This document shows, piece after piece, positions 48,613 to 57,374 of a stretch of 64,000 bases of DNA. Every line of letters starts with the position of its first letter. Within the stretch, counting starts at the first letter, position 1. Both the position numbers and the translations under genes were made by a program. Location of the stretch: positions 438,881 to 502,880 of the forward strand of contig NZ_KI530712.1 of the NCBI RefSeq assembly GCF_000488215.1, given 5' to 3'. The notes below the pieces were generated by a model. It was given only the letters and a program-made list of their open reading frames with translations, ran no database searches and had not been told where the DNA came from. Source of the DNA: Acinetobacter nectaris CIP 110549. GTDB lineage: Bacteria; Pseudomonadota; Gammaproteobacteria; Pseudomonadales; Moraxellaceae.

Positions 48613-49518
48613 ATGCTAGAACAAACACCACCGATGCGAAATGGCGTAAGTCCAAGTCGTGTTTATCTTCCTGCGCATCAGTCATACACCACAATATTTG
48701 AATTTTTATGTCAAAACTTCCCCCATATTACAAATACCGAATGGGAAGAAAGAGTTCAAAATCAACTGATCATTGATCAAAATCTGAATCCAATTACAAT
48801 TAATACTCCTTATAAAAGTAATGAAGTGATTTTCTACTATCGCTTTTTAGCCCATGAATTTCATGTGCCTTATCAACATGACATTATTTTTGAAAATGAT
48901 GAAATTATTGTCGTAGATAAACCACACTTTTTAACCATGAGTCCAACTGGACAATACTTACAAGAAACATTGCTTGTACGATTAAAGCATGAAACACAAA
49001 ATGAATTACTTACACCAATTCACCGCTTAGATCGTGAAACTGCTGGTGTTGTTATGTTTTCTAAACGAGCCGAAAACAGAGCCATATACCAACAACTTTT
49101 TGCACATAAACAAGTTTTCAAACAATACCATGCAATTGCTCAATTTCATCCCAACATCACGTTACCTACAACAACTCAATACCACATGCAAAAAGGCAAC
49201 CCATTTTATACCATGCAAATTGTTGCCAATGAAAAACCCAATAGTGAAACACACATTGAATGTTTAGAACATAATCAGATTTGGGCAAAATATTTACTTA
49301 CACCAACAACAGGCAAACAACACCAATTACGTGTGCATTTAAATGCTTTAGGCATCCCCATACTCAATGACCCTTATTACCCAATCGTACAGCACAAAGA
49401 ACCTGATGACTTTAGTCAGCCACTACAGCTTTTAGCAAAGAAACTTTGCTTTACAGATCCCTTTACCAAAGCAGAAATGCAATTTTTTTCGCAACAAGAC
49501 TTAAAAATGCCATTCTAA
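48613..49518 (+). CDS. RluA-family pseudouridine synthase
   Basis: A 301-residue RNA pseudouridine synthase. The catalytic Asp lies in HRLDRETAGVVMFSK. Flanking family segments are IIVVDKPHFLTMSP and TGKQHQLRVHLNALGIPILNDPYY. The N-terminal ~95 residues are S4-like or a divergent substitute. Which rRNA or tRNA position is modified cannot be read; similar Acinetobacter proteins resemble the TruC/RluA branch. It is divergent from tsaE, with 90 bp between. Confidence 0.85.
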   Translation: MLEQTPPMRNGVSPSRVYLPAHQSYTTIFEFLCQNFPHITNTEWEERVQNQLIIDQNLNPITINTPYKSNEVIFYYRFLAHEFHVPYQHDIIFENDEIIVVDKPHFLTMSPTGQYLQETLLVRLKHETQNELLTPIHRLDRETAGVVMFSKRAENRAIYQQLFAHKQVFKQYHAIAQFHPNITLPTTTQYHMQKGNPFYTMQIVANEKPNSETHIECLEHNQIWAKYLLTPTTGKQHQLRVHLNALGIPILNDPYYPIVQHKEPDDFSQPLQLLAKKLCFTDPFTKAEMQFFSQQDLKMPF

Positions 49519-49614
49519 TGTAATGACAGAAGAATGGCATTTTTGTTGACTTTTAATTCAAATTAATTTTATATTATCTATTACACTTATTCTTTTTTAC
49601 TTTGGCTTGAACAA

Positions 49615-49914
49615 ATGAGAAAAACAGAAGTCTACCAAGTCAGACTTGACTCACAAGAAAAAAAGCAAGCATTTGCAGTATTTAAACACTTAGGAATTAC
49701 GCCAGCACAAGCTGTACGCCTTTTTTTCAAGCAAGTTGTACTGACAAAATCTATTCCTTTTTCTATTGAGAACCAAAATATCAATATGGAACAATTGCTG
49801 AAACTGAAAAAGACAAAAGCATCAACACAAAATGATGACAATCATGAAGACTTCTTTGATGAACTTACCGCACTTTTAAATGAAAGCAATAATGATCAAA
49901 TGCCAAAAACATAA
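49615..49914 (+). CDS. RelB/DinJ-family antitoxin, orphan
   Basis: A 99-residue protein. The N-terminal ribbon-helix-helix (YQVRLDSQEKKQAFAVFKHLGITPAQAVRLFFKQVVLTKSIPF) matches DinJ/RelB, which bind DNA and neutralise a YafQ/RelE toxin. The acidic C-terminus (NHEDFFDELTALLNE) resembles the toxin-binding segment. No toxin ORF follows: its stop abuts the convergent rsuA-like gene. It could be a solitary regulator or the remnant of a lost pair. Confidence 0.7.
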   Translation: MRKTEVYQVRLDSQEKKQAFAVFKHLGITPAQAVRLFFKQVVLTKSIPFSIENQNINMEQLLKLKKTKASTQNDDNHEDFFDELTALLNESNNDQMPKT

Positions 49915-50616
49915 TTAGCTTTTTATACGTTGTATCTCTTCAAACGATAAATATTGCCACTCTCCCTCATTTAGGTCGTGTGGTAGCTCAAATGCACCAA
50001 TTTTATTTCGATGTAATGTTGATACTTTATTATCAATTGCTGCAATCATGCGTTTAACTTGATGATATACACCTTGGTGAACTGTCATCAAAAACTCATG
50101 GTCTGATAGTTGTTTAACATCTGTCGCTACAAATAAACCCTTTTCTCCTTTTAAACTCACGCCATCTTCAAGTTGTTTCAGTTGCTCATCTGTCAAAGGA
50201 TCTATAACCTGAACAAGATACTGCTTCCCTACATGCTTTTTAGGATGTGTTAAAGCTTGAATAAACTGACCATCATCACTAAATATTAGTAAACCTGTCG
50301 TATCTTGATCTAAACGTCCAATAGACTGTACCCCTCTCGCATTAAATAAAGGCGGAATTAACTCATAAACACTAAAATGATGTACTGCCTCATGTGAACA
50401 CTCGTATCCTTTAGGTTTATTTAATAAAATATATAGTTTTTCTGCATAATTATAAGACTCACCTGAAACATTAAAAACAAGTCCAACAGGCTGAAAAACC
50501 GCTTTAGGATCTCGGCATGTTTCACCATTTATTTCGACAAGACCACGCGCAATAAGTTGCTGACATACTTTTCTTGAGCCAAAACCTTGTGACTGTAATA
50601 TCTTATCTAAACGCAT
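49915..50616 (-). CDS. rsuA: 16S rRNA pseudouridine(516) synthase
   Basis: A 233-residue enzyme. The N-terminal S4 domain is MRLDKILQSQGFGSRKVCQQLIARGLVEING. The RsuA/RluB-type catalytic domain has IGRLDQDTTGLLIFSDD (catalytic Asp) and QGVYHQVKRMIAAIDNKV. Length and architecture fit RsuA (Psi516 of 16S rRNA). It is convergent with the DinJ-like gene with no gap, so transcripts must overlap or share a terminator not seen here. Confidence 0.88.
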   Translation of the reverse strand: MRLDKILQSQGFGSRKVCQQLIARGLVEINGETCRDPKAVFQPVGLVFNVSGESYNYAEKLYILLNKPKGYECSHEAVHHFSVYELIPPLFNARGVQSIGRLDQDTTGLLIFSDDGQFIQALTHPKKHVGKQYLVQVIDPLTDEQLKQLEDGVSLKGEKGLFVATDVKQLSDHEFLMTVHQGVYHQVKRMIAAIDNKVSTLHRNKIGAFELPHDLNEGEWQYLSFEEIQRIKS

Positions 50617-50759
50617 ATTACTTACTCCTATAGTCTAATATCTTTGAATATGTTACCTAATTTTCAACTGAACTTATTATTTTTTCTTAGATATATAGAA
50701 GAAAAATATCTAAACCCGTTACAATGAATCTCAACTCTATAGATATTATAATGATTGCC

Positions 50760-51212
50760 ATGCCTTCTTTAGATTTAAACCTGATTGCACTTATTGTTTT
50801 ACTCGTTTGTGGTGTACTGAGTCATAACTCATCTGTGACCATTGCAAGTGCTGTTCTTATTGTTGTAAAAATTTCCCCACTTTCCATGTACTTCCCTTTT
50901 ATTCAAAGCCATGCGCTAAATTTAGGGGTTACTATTCTCACGATTGGTGTACTCGCACCAATTGCAAGTGGGAAAATTGCAGGGGAAACATTACTTAAAT
51001 CTTTTGTAAGCTACAAATCTATATTGGCGATTATTATTGGACTATTGGTTGCTTGGTTAGGTGGTCGTGGCGTTAAACTCATGAGCAGTCAGCCCGATGT
51101 TGTTGCAGGCTTACTTATTGGTACAGTTGCAGGCGTTGCTTTATTGCGTGGTGTACCTGTAGGCCCACTGATTGCAGCAGGCATACTTTCGTTATTTATT
51201 TATAAAGGTTAA
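50760..51212 (+). CDS. DUF441 family membrane protein (UPF0756)
   Basis: About 150 residues, four hydrophobic helices, with the family stretch [47 protein letters not shown]. The ATG of MPSLDLNL gives the usual family length; ATGs at 50724 and 50751 are possible and none has a clear ribosome site. Function is unknown in this family (E. coli YeaL). It is convergent with metR and overlaps its end by 4 bp. Confidence 0.8.
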   Translation: MPSLDLNLIALIVLLVCGVLSHNSSVTIASAVLIVVKISPLSMYFPFIQSHALNLGVTILTIGVLAPIASGKIAGETLLKSFVSYKSILAIIIGLLVAWLGGRGVKLMSSQPDVVAGLLIGTVAGVALLRGVPVGPLIAAGILSLFIYKG

Positions 51213-52129
51213 GAAGAATAATACTGACTACGTTGCTGAGAAAACTTATCTAATTGCTTTAAAAAGCCTTCAAAATAATTTTTCTCTTTTTCTTCACTAC
51301 GGTAGCCTGCATATAAAGTACGACGTAACCCTTGTGGTGCAATACAGTCTAAACGGCGGCTAGTCACCCAGCCCTTTTGCTCATATTCTTTCACAACCCA
51401 ATCAGGTAATGCCCCAATACCTCGACCACTTGCAACAAGTTGAATGAGCATTTGTGTTAGATCTGTCGTTCTTATATGTTTTGGCTGAATATTTGCAGGT
51501 ATAAATAAATGCGACATAATATCTAAACGGTGCTTATCTACAGGATATGTAATTAGCGTTTCTTCGGCCAATGCTTGTACCGTAACCTTTTCTGCACGTA
51601 CCAAAGGATGTGTGTTTGATAATACCAACCGAGACTCATACTCAAAAATCGGAAAATATTCCACACCTTTTAAGGCAATAGGATCTGCCGTAATTAATAA
51701 ATCAAACTCACCATTTTGCAATAATTCATGTGGATTAGACTCAAATGCTGGAGCGAAGTCTAAATCGACATCAGGATACTGCTGACGGTATTGATTTAAC
51801 AATGGCATAAGCCAATCAAAACAACTATGGCATTCAGATGAAAAAATAATACGTCCCGTCTGCCCATGAATAATGCGCGTAATATCACTTTGTGTAATAT
51901 GAATCTGCGGCAAGATATCATCTGCAAGTTTTAAAAGTCTTTGCCCAACATTTGAAAATTGAACAGGGCGACTGCGACGATTTACCACCTCCACCCCATA
52001 CCAATGGTCAAGTTCCTTTAACTGATGGGAAATTGCAGAAGGTGTTAAACATAGGTCACCTGCAGCAGCAACCAATGAGCCATGCTCACGCAATGCAAGT
52101 AATGTTCTTAAATGACGAATCTCTAACAT
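51209..52129 (-). CDS. metR: LysR-family regulator MetR-like
   Basis: A 306-residue LysR regulator close to MetR. The N-terminus is [36 protein letters not shown], followed by [39 protein letters not shown] and [14 protein letters not shown]. The last two are strongly MetR-like. MetR with homocysteine activates metE/metH in enterics. No methionine gene is next to it; metNIQ at 1-4 kb is far away in the window. Confidence 0.85.
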   Translation of the reverse strand: MLEIRHLRTLLALREHGSLVAAAGDLCLTPSAISHQLKELDHWYGVEVVNRRSRPVQFSNVGQRLLKLADDILPQIHITQSDITRIIHGQTGRIIFSSECHSCFDWLMPLLNQYRQQYPDVDLDFAPAFESNPHELLQNGEFDLLITADPIALKGVEYFPIFEYESRLVLSNTHPLVRAEKVTVQALAEETLITYPVDKHRLDIMSHLFIPANIQPKHIRTTDLTQMLIQLVASGRGIGALPDWVVKEYEQKGWVTSRRLDCIAPQGLRRTLYAGYRSEEKEKNYFEGFLKQLDKFSQQRSQYYSS

Positions 52130-52221
52130 AACACGATTATTAGTTGAATTTTATTCATTATAACATAACCCTATTGAGTTAACCTCAACACCTATTCACA
52201 TCACAAATTTGTAAAGATTAT

Positions 52222-53115
52222 TTAAATACGGCGTATTTTCTTTGTAGACAACCAACATAAAATTGCGCCTAAACACACGAGTAATGTGCCTTTCCAAAAG
52301 GATAAGGTCAACGATGTATTTAATAAAATAGCAGATACCACTGCTGAAAGCACAGGTACAAAATAAGATGCCGTGGCAAGTAGTGTTACATTACCACGCA
52401 AAATCCCTATATTCCATGCACCATAGCCCATACCCATTGCAAACCCAGCCATGACTAAATATATAAGGGGCTTTAACTCAAAAGTAACATGAGCACTTCC
52501 TGTTAAAAATAAGAACTTCATCCATAATACAAACGAAACCAATATAAAAAATAAAGTGATGCCATTTTTACCATCAGATATTTTCGTGGTTAAAGTGCAA
52601 TATGTCGCCCAAATGAGTGTACCTATAAAAGCAAGACCATAGCTTAATGGATTTATTCGAATATTACTTAAGATACCCTCAGTACTAATGCCTTGATCTC
52701 CTGCAAGCACCAAACAAATACCAAAAAGTGCCAATATAAATCCGGGAACAATTAAAAAATTTGCTTTCTGATGATTAAATAAAATAGAAAAAAGAATGGT
52801 AAATGTAGGCCATAAATAATTGACCATACCCACTTCAATTGCTTGCCGATTTGTTGTTGAGTAGCCAATAGATAGAGATAAACACAGCTCATAAGCAACA
52901 AATAAAATACTTCCTAAAACTAAATATTTAGTCGGGAACTCCTTTATTTTTGGAAATCCCAAAGTAAGTATAAGAAATATAGATGCCAAGGAATAGATAA
53001 GTGCAGCACCTAAGATCACACCATAAAATCCACTGACTTCTTTAATTAGTGCAACAATTAGACTCCACAGGACAACTGCACTTAACCCCAACAAAGTTGC
53101 TTTATTTTTACTCAT
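52222..53115 (-). CDS. yddG: EamA-family aromatic amino acid exporter YddG-like
   Basis: About 297 residues, ten hydrophobic helices of the drug/metabolite transporter fold. Segments QAIEVGMVNYLWPTFTILF, NPLSYGLAFIGTLIWATYC and WNIGILRGNVTLLA match E. coli YddG, which exports aromatic amino acids and some toxic analogues. The ATG at 53115 (MSKNKATL) has AGAGAA upstream; 53139 is possible. It lies downstream of the frameshifted MFS gene on the same strand. Confidence 0.85.
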   Translation of the reverse strand: MSKNKATLLGLSAVVLWSLIVALIKEVSGFYGVILGAALIYSLASIFLILTLGFPKIKEFPTKYLVLGSILFVAYELCLSLSIGYSTTNRQAIEVGMVNYLWPTFTILFSILFNHQKANFLIVPGFILALFGICLVLAGDQGISTEGILSNIRINPLSYGLAFIGTLIWATYCTLTTKISDGKNGITLFFILVSFVLWMKFLFLTGSAHVTFELKPLIYLVMAGFAMGMGYGAWNIGILRGNVTLLATASYFVPVLSAVVSAILLNTSLTLSFWKGTLLVCLGAILCWLSTKKIRRI

Positions 53116-53157
53116 TTTTTTCTCTATTAACTTATTCATAAAGATAATACAGTATTT

Positions 53158-54341
53158 TTAATTTACATCAGCAGATACATATAAGTCTTTACCTGCTTTA
53201 AAACCAAAATAAATAAGTCCTAAAAATATAAGAATGAATACAACTTCAACTAACAAAAAATGATTTGGCGACCTGTATACAAAACCAATGATTAATGGAC
53301 CAAATGCACCCAACCCAAAACCAACAGTTTGAACCATACTAGATAATTTGGCTGCAACATGTGTATTTTCTGATCGAAAAATAATCAAAGCCATTGAAAT
53401 TGATGTAAGTGCTCCCTGACCAATACCTAAAATAATAGACCATAACCAAATTAATTTTAATGGTGCAATTAAACAGCCTAAAAATCCTATCAAAGTCATT
53501 ATTACAACAGCAATATTAAACCATGATTGATGTTTTAACTTAGTTGCAATAAGTGGAGCAACAAAAGAAGCTACTGTTTGTAATAAAATTGAAATTGAAA
53601 CTACTAAACTTGCTTCCAAAGATGATATACCACGATCTCTTAAAAACAGTGCAAACCATGCAAAAATTGTAAAAGATGACATTGATTGTAGAACCATAAA
53701 AATAGTTATATGCCATGCTAATTTACACTGCCAGAGTCCACTTACATTTGGTACAGTTTGATGGTTTTTTATTATGTGTTTTGGTGACTGAAATAGCCAA
53801 AATACTATGGCGCCCCCCGCAGGGATAGCCCACATTGTTATTGCCAAAGTCCAACTATTGTTAAATATATGCTCTAATGGAATTGTAATACCCGCAGAAA
53901 AAGCAGCTCCCCCCAATAATGCCATTGCATATAAACCAGACATTAAACCAATGATCTCAGGGAAATCTCTTTTAATTATACTTGGTAATAAAACATTAAT
54001 AATAGAAATAGCTCCACCAGCTAAAATAGTACCATCTTCAGTTTTCCCTACTCCTCTCAAGATAATCCCTACCACGAGTACAATCATGACAAAGAGTATT
54101 GTTTTTTCTATGCCTAGTTTTTCAGAAAGTTTAGGTGCTAATGGTGCAAAGATTCCCAAACACAATATGGGTAAAGTTGTTACTAACGTAACCAATCCTC
54201 CTGAAAGATGTAAAGAACTTTTAATTTCAGGCATTAATGCACCAAAACTTGGGAAAATTGTCCTTAAATAGCAATTAGTATTAAACCCAAAGCCCATAAA
54301 AATATTGATTTTGTATCTTTCGAAGTTTCTTTGATATCCAT
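53158..54341 (-). pseudogene. CynX/NimT-type MFS transporter with N-terminal frameshift
   Basis: From an ATG at 54341 with a strong GGAGGTG ribosome site, the frame reads MDIKETSKDT...LWALGLILIAI. It stops at 54264-54266 after 25 codons, inside the first membrane helix. The rest, beginning ...CYLRTIFPSFGALMPEI, is in another frame to 53158 and shows the full CynX/NimT-like 12-helix pattern. Expected family sequence at the joint is IAINLRT, so loss of about 4 nt in an ATT-rich stretch explains it. A shortened product from ATG 54297 would lack half of helix 1. A sequencing error is possible. Confidence 0.75.
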
Positions 54342-54429
54342 TGACACACCTCCATGTATATATTAAATTTATATATAAACAATACAGCATTGATTTTATA
54401 TATACAATATAACTCGGAGTAAGTATAAA

Positions 54430-55188
54430 TTGAAGAATAAAAATTTTAAGGACTACTTTTCAGACAACTCATCTGCTTATGCAACCTATAGACCATCCTA
54501 CCCTCATAAACTCGTTTATGAGCTTTCCAAAATCTGCAAAAACTCGCACCTTGCCTTAGATTGTGGCTGTGGTACAGGACAATTATCCGTACTACTCGCA
54601 GAAAATTTTGATTTAGTTGTTGCAACAGATGCTAGCCAATCACAAATCCAAAATGCTGAAAAAAAAGATAATATTATTTATAAAACGGCTATAGCCGAAA
54701 ATAGTGGATTAGAACATAAAAGTGTTGATTTAATTACAGTAGCACAAGCAGCACATTGGCTAGATTTAGAAAGTTTCTATAAGGAAGTAAAAAGAATTTC
54801 TAAAGAAAATACCATTTTAGCTCTTATTACTTATGGTGTACTCCATGTAGAAGGTACGGTAGATAAGCTGATACAAGAATTTTATTACACAACAATCGGT
54901 TCATATTGGCCTAAAGAAAGAAAACATGTCGAAAATGGCTATGCAAATTTGCCTTTTCCCTTTCATGAATTACCTTTTCCTAAGCTAAATATGGAAGAAT
55001 TTTGGAATTTAGAAGATTTAATTAATTATTTTAATACTTGGTCTGCTGTAAAAGAAGCAGAAAAAATATCAGGAGTGAACCCTACTGACCAACTCAGAAC
55101 TAACTTACAAATGCTATGGGGAAACCCATATTCTAAGAAGAAAATAATATGGCCTCTTTCTATAAGAGTAGGTAGTGTTCATGTTTAA
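54430..55188 (+). CDS. Class I SAM-dependent methyltransferase
   Basis: A 252-residue methyltransferase. The N-terminal FSDNSSAYATYRPSYP is typical of the Methyltransf_11 group. SAM-binding LALDCGCGTGQLSVLL (about 38-53) is followed by VVATDASQSQIQNA and a post-motif II VDLITVAQAAHWLD. The start is TTG with GGAG about 8-10 bp upstream. Substrate unknown; small-molecule (juvenile-hormone/Tam-like) relatives exist. It is divergent from the frameshifted MFS gene and 17 bp upstream of a FlK-like thioesterase, so probably a two-gene operon. Confidence 0.8.
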   Translation: MKNKNFKDYFSDNSSAYATYRPSYPHKLVYELSKICKNSHLALDCGCGTGQLSVLLAENFDLVVATDASQSQIQNAEKKDNIIYKTAIAENSGLEHKSVDLITVAQAAHWLDLESFYKEVKRISKENTILALITYGVLHVEGTVDKLIQEFYYTTIGSYWPKERKHVENGYANLPFPFHELPFPKLNMEEFWNLEDLINYFNTWSAVKEAEKISGVNPTDQLRTNLQMLWGNPYSKKKIIWPLSIRVGSVHV

Positions 55189-55205
55189 AAGTTAAGGAAT
55201 ATAAA

Positions 55206-55643
55206 ATGAAAGAACTTACTATTGGATTAAAATATACTAAAGAAATTTTTGTAGATAAATCACTTACTGTACCTAATGTTTCTGAATTATTCACTGGATT
55301 TTCAGATATGCCACCTGTTCTCGCTACAGCATATTTGATTGGATTTGTGGAGTGGACATGTATTGAGGCATTACATGACTATCTTATGCCTTCAGATAAA
55401 ACCGTCGGTACCCATGTTAATCTTAGCCATAGCGCTGCGACACCTATAGGGTTAAGAATTAAAGCTGAAGTAATACTTATCAATATCAATAAGAAAAAGC
55501 TCACCTTTTCAGTATATTGTACAGATGGCCTAGATATAATCTGCGAAGGTACACATGAGCGATATATTATAAATGAAGATAAATTCTTGCAAAAAGTAAA
55601 AGACAAGTCTCTATCAGCGATTAAAAATATCTCTATTATTTAA
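55206..55643 (+). CDS. Hot-dog thioesterase, fluoroacetyl-CoA thioesterase (FlK)-like
   Basis: A 145-residue hot-dog protein. The FlK-type triad Thr, Glu, His aligns with Thr41 (PVLATAYL), Glu49 (FVEWTC) and His75 (VNLSHSAATPIG), at the spacing known for FlK (Thr42, Glu50, His76). The VGTHVNLSH block is also typical. It probably hydrolyses a small or unusual acyl-CoA; fluoroacetyl-CoA itself is only one possibility. It follows the methyltransferase gene. The last 30 bp overlap the convergent LysR gene. Confidence 0.8.
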   Translation: MKELTIGLKYTKEIFVDKSLTVPNVSELFTGFSDMPPVLATAYLIGFVEWTCIEALHDYLMPSDKTVGTHVNLSHSAATPIGLRIKAEVILININKKKLTFSVYCTDGLDIICEGTHERYIINEDKFLQKVKDKSLSAIKNISII

Positions 55644-56537
55644 AAATGGTGAGGAATATTCTCGAAGGAAGTCTAATAAAACTTTTGCAGCGCTATTGAG
55701 TGGTTTATCAGTTGACCAACATGCGCCCACCTTTAATGAATCTCCTTCTTGCTCAGGCAATGAAAGTGGAATAATTTCTGATTCATGTTCAATTGCAGCG
55801 AAAGGTAATGTCGTCGCTGCTAATCCTGATCGAACAGCGGAAAGAATTAACGTTGGATTTTCAGATTCTAGTATAATGTTCAAAGGAATACCCAACGCTG
55901 TTGCTTGACGTTCAATTAAATCTCTTTGATGAAAACCTACTGGATATATTGCTAAAGGTTGCTGTAAAAGATCTGTCCAAGAAATATTCTGATCTAATCC
56001 TTGTTTTTTATAATATTTATGAGAGACACAAGCAACATTTTTTAAATCCCATAAATATTTTGTTTCAACATGAGGCTGTATACCTTTATAGACTGTTAAG
56101 CCTAAATCTAAAGCTTCTTTTTTTACTAATGTTTCAATTTCTAAAGCGCCTGCCTGATGTACTCGAATATGAATTTTAGGATATAAGACCATAAATTTTG
56201 ACAAAACTTGTGAAAGTACAAACTGAGTTACCATTGCAGGCGCTGCTATATTAAGCTGACCAACAGAGAGATTTTCTAAATTATCTATTTCATCTTTTAC
56301 ATTTAACAATAGGTTCATTGCAGGTGTTGCACGCTCTTTTAAGAGCCGTCCACTTTCTGTTAACGCAACTGTACGACCTGATCTAAAAAATAATGATGTT
56401 CCTAGTTCTTTTTCTAATTCTTTAATACTAATACTTACCGCAGGCTGTGCAATCTGCAATGCTTGTGCAGCTGCAGAAAAACTTCCATTTTCAATGACTG
56501 CCATAAAAACTTCTATACGACGTAGCTTTATTTTCAT
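55614..56537 (-). CDS. LysR-family transcriptional regulator
   Basis: About 307 residues from the ATG of MKIKLRRIEVF; the frame runs 45 codons further upstream but that part is AT-rich and lies before the usual LysR start. The HTH is FMAVIENGSFSAAAQALQIAQPAVSISIKELEKELG. The effector domain begins VGQLNIAAPAMVTQFVLSQ, of the CynR/NAC-like branch. It overlaps the thioesterase gene tail to tail by 30 bp. The neighbouring methyltransferase/thioesterase/MFS genes are plausible targets. Confidence 0.87.
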   Translation of the reverse strand: MKIKLRRIEVFMAVIENGSFSAAAQALQIAQPAVSISIKELEKELGTSLFFRSGRTVALTESGRLLKERATPAMNLLLNVKDEIDNLENLSVGQLNIAAPAMVTQFVLSQVLSKFMVLYPKIHIRVHQAGALEIETLVKKEALDLGLTVYKGIQPHVETKYLWDLKNVACVSHKYYKKQGLDQNISWTDLLQQPLAIYPVGFHQRDLIERQATALGIPLNIILESENPTLILSAVRSGLAATTLPFAAIEHESEIIPLSLPEQEGDSLKVGACWSTDKPLNSAAKVLLDFLREYSSPFLNNRDIFNR

Positions 56538-56664
56538 ATTATATGTATGACCTATATTATTCATATATTCTATAATAAAAAGTACACTTATTTTATCATA
56601 TACAGTAATTGATACATGAGTAATCATACTTTTAACACATAAGAAATTATAATATTTAAAATAG

Positions 56665-56715
56665 AGCGACAAATAAAAAAGCCTAACATCCTGTTAGGCT
56701 TTTTTATTTGTCGCT
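56665..56715. terminator. Perfect 24-bp inverted repeat, terminator-like
   Basis: A 24-bp perfect stem (AGCGACAAATAAAAAAGCCT... and its complement) with a 3-nt loop TCC. The core GCCTAACA/TGTTAGGC with A6/T6 flanks is a standard bidirectional terminator. The extra AGCGACAAAT arms make it unusually long. It lies between the LysR start (56537) and the minus-strand lprI-like gene (end 56937), so it most likely ends the latter's transcript. Confidence 0.65.
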
Positions 56716-56720
56716 TAGGC

Positions 56721-56936
56721 TCAACTCCTGTTAAACCTCACACTCCTGATGCAAAAGCGATTTTTAATTATTTTGTGCTTTAGAACTTCCTGTTCTGTAT
56801 GCTTATAATTTATAAAAAATGCTTCATCTTGAATATCAGCTAAATCATCAAAAGATGTACGTATAATCTCACAACAAAGATTAAAAAATAACCAAATTGT
56901 TTTATAAACCTCTATCTGCTCAGTAGTCTTGAAACG
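56721..56936 (-). other. Open frame continuing in phase after the lprI-like stop (71 codons)
   Basis: Directly after the TAG stop of the lprI-like gene the same frame stays open for 71 codons and ends at TGA (56721-56723). It contains no ATG, GTG or TTG near its 5' end. The translation, with TTEQIEVYKTIWLFFN and DDLADIQDEAFF, looks protein-like. It may be a gene remnant, a former C-terminal part now cut off by the TAG, or chance. No known family was recognised. Confidence 0.3.
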
Positions 56937-57323
56937 CTAATGTAACTGACAAGCCAAATCACCTTCTTCACACGTTAATATTTTATTCAAATCAGCAATT
57001 CGTAAATCAGTTTTTTCTTTTAAACAATTTGCATAAATCATTGGTTGCACAGAACCTTCACGTGTTGGATAGCTTTGCACATTACAATCATCATCTCTAA
57101 ATTTTATCCATGAGCGCTGTGCTTGCTTTAGTATTTTTTGAAACCCAAGATCTTTACTTGATATAATTTTTTGGAAAGTATCATTCAGCATTTTATCAGA
57201 TTGTTTAAATGCAATATTTGCACAAATATTCATATCTGATTGGCTTATGGCATTATTGCAATCTCTAGCAAATACTCCACAAGAAAGTATGGAAAATACG
57301 ATAAAAACATATGCTCTTTTCAT
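56937..57323 (-). CDS. LprI-family lysozyme-inhibitor-like secreted protein
   Basis: A 128-residue exported protein. The signal peptide (MKRAYVFIVFSILSCGVFA) is followed by the DUF1311/LprI domain: DCNNAISQSDMNICANIAF, QAQRSWIKFRDDDC and MIYANCLKEKTDLRIADL. The six or more cysteines fit disulfides. Some LprI-domain proteins inhibit lysozyme; a role here is only inferred. The frame remains open beyond the TAG stop (56721-56936). It is 52 bp downstream of the serine-hydrolase-like gene on the same strand. Confidence 0.8.
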   Translation of the reverse strand: MKRAYVFIVFSILSCGVFARDCNNAISQSDMNICANIAFKQSDKMLNDTFQKIISSKDLGFQKILKQAQRSWIKFRDDDCNVQSYPTREGSVQPMIYANCLKEKTDLRIADLNKILTCEEGDLACQLH

Positions 57324-57374
57324 CTTTCAATACCTATAATTTGGCAGCCAATAACAAATAAACTTGTATAAAAT

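Noticed and set aside
54342..54390. N-terminal extension of the MFS frame starting at 54390
   Set aside because: Those codons read through the ribosome site and the shifted frame of the real N-terminus; they have no membrane-protein character and arise from the frameshift.
56538..56672. 45-codon N-terminal extension of the LysR gene
   Set aside because: LysR proteins start just before the HTH; the extra stretch is AT-rich promoter-like sequence.
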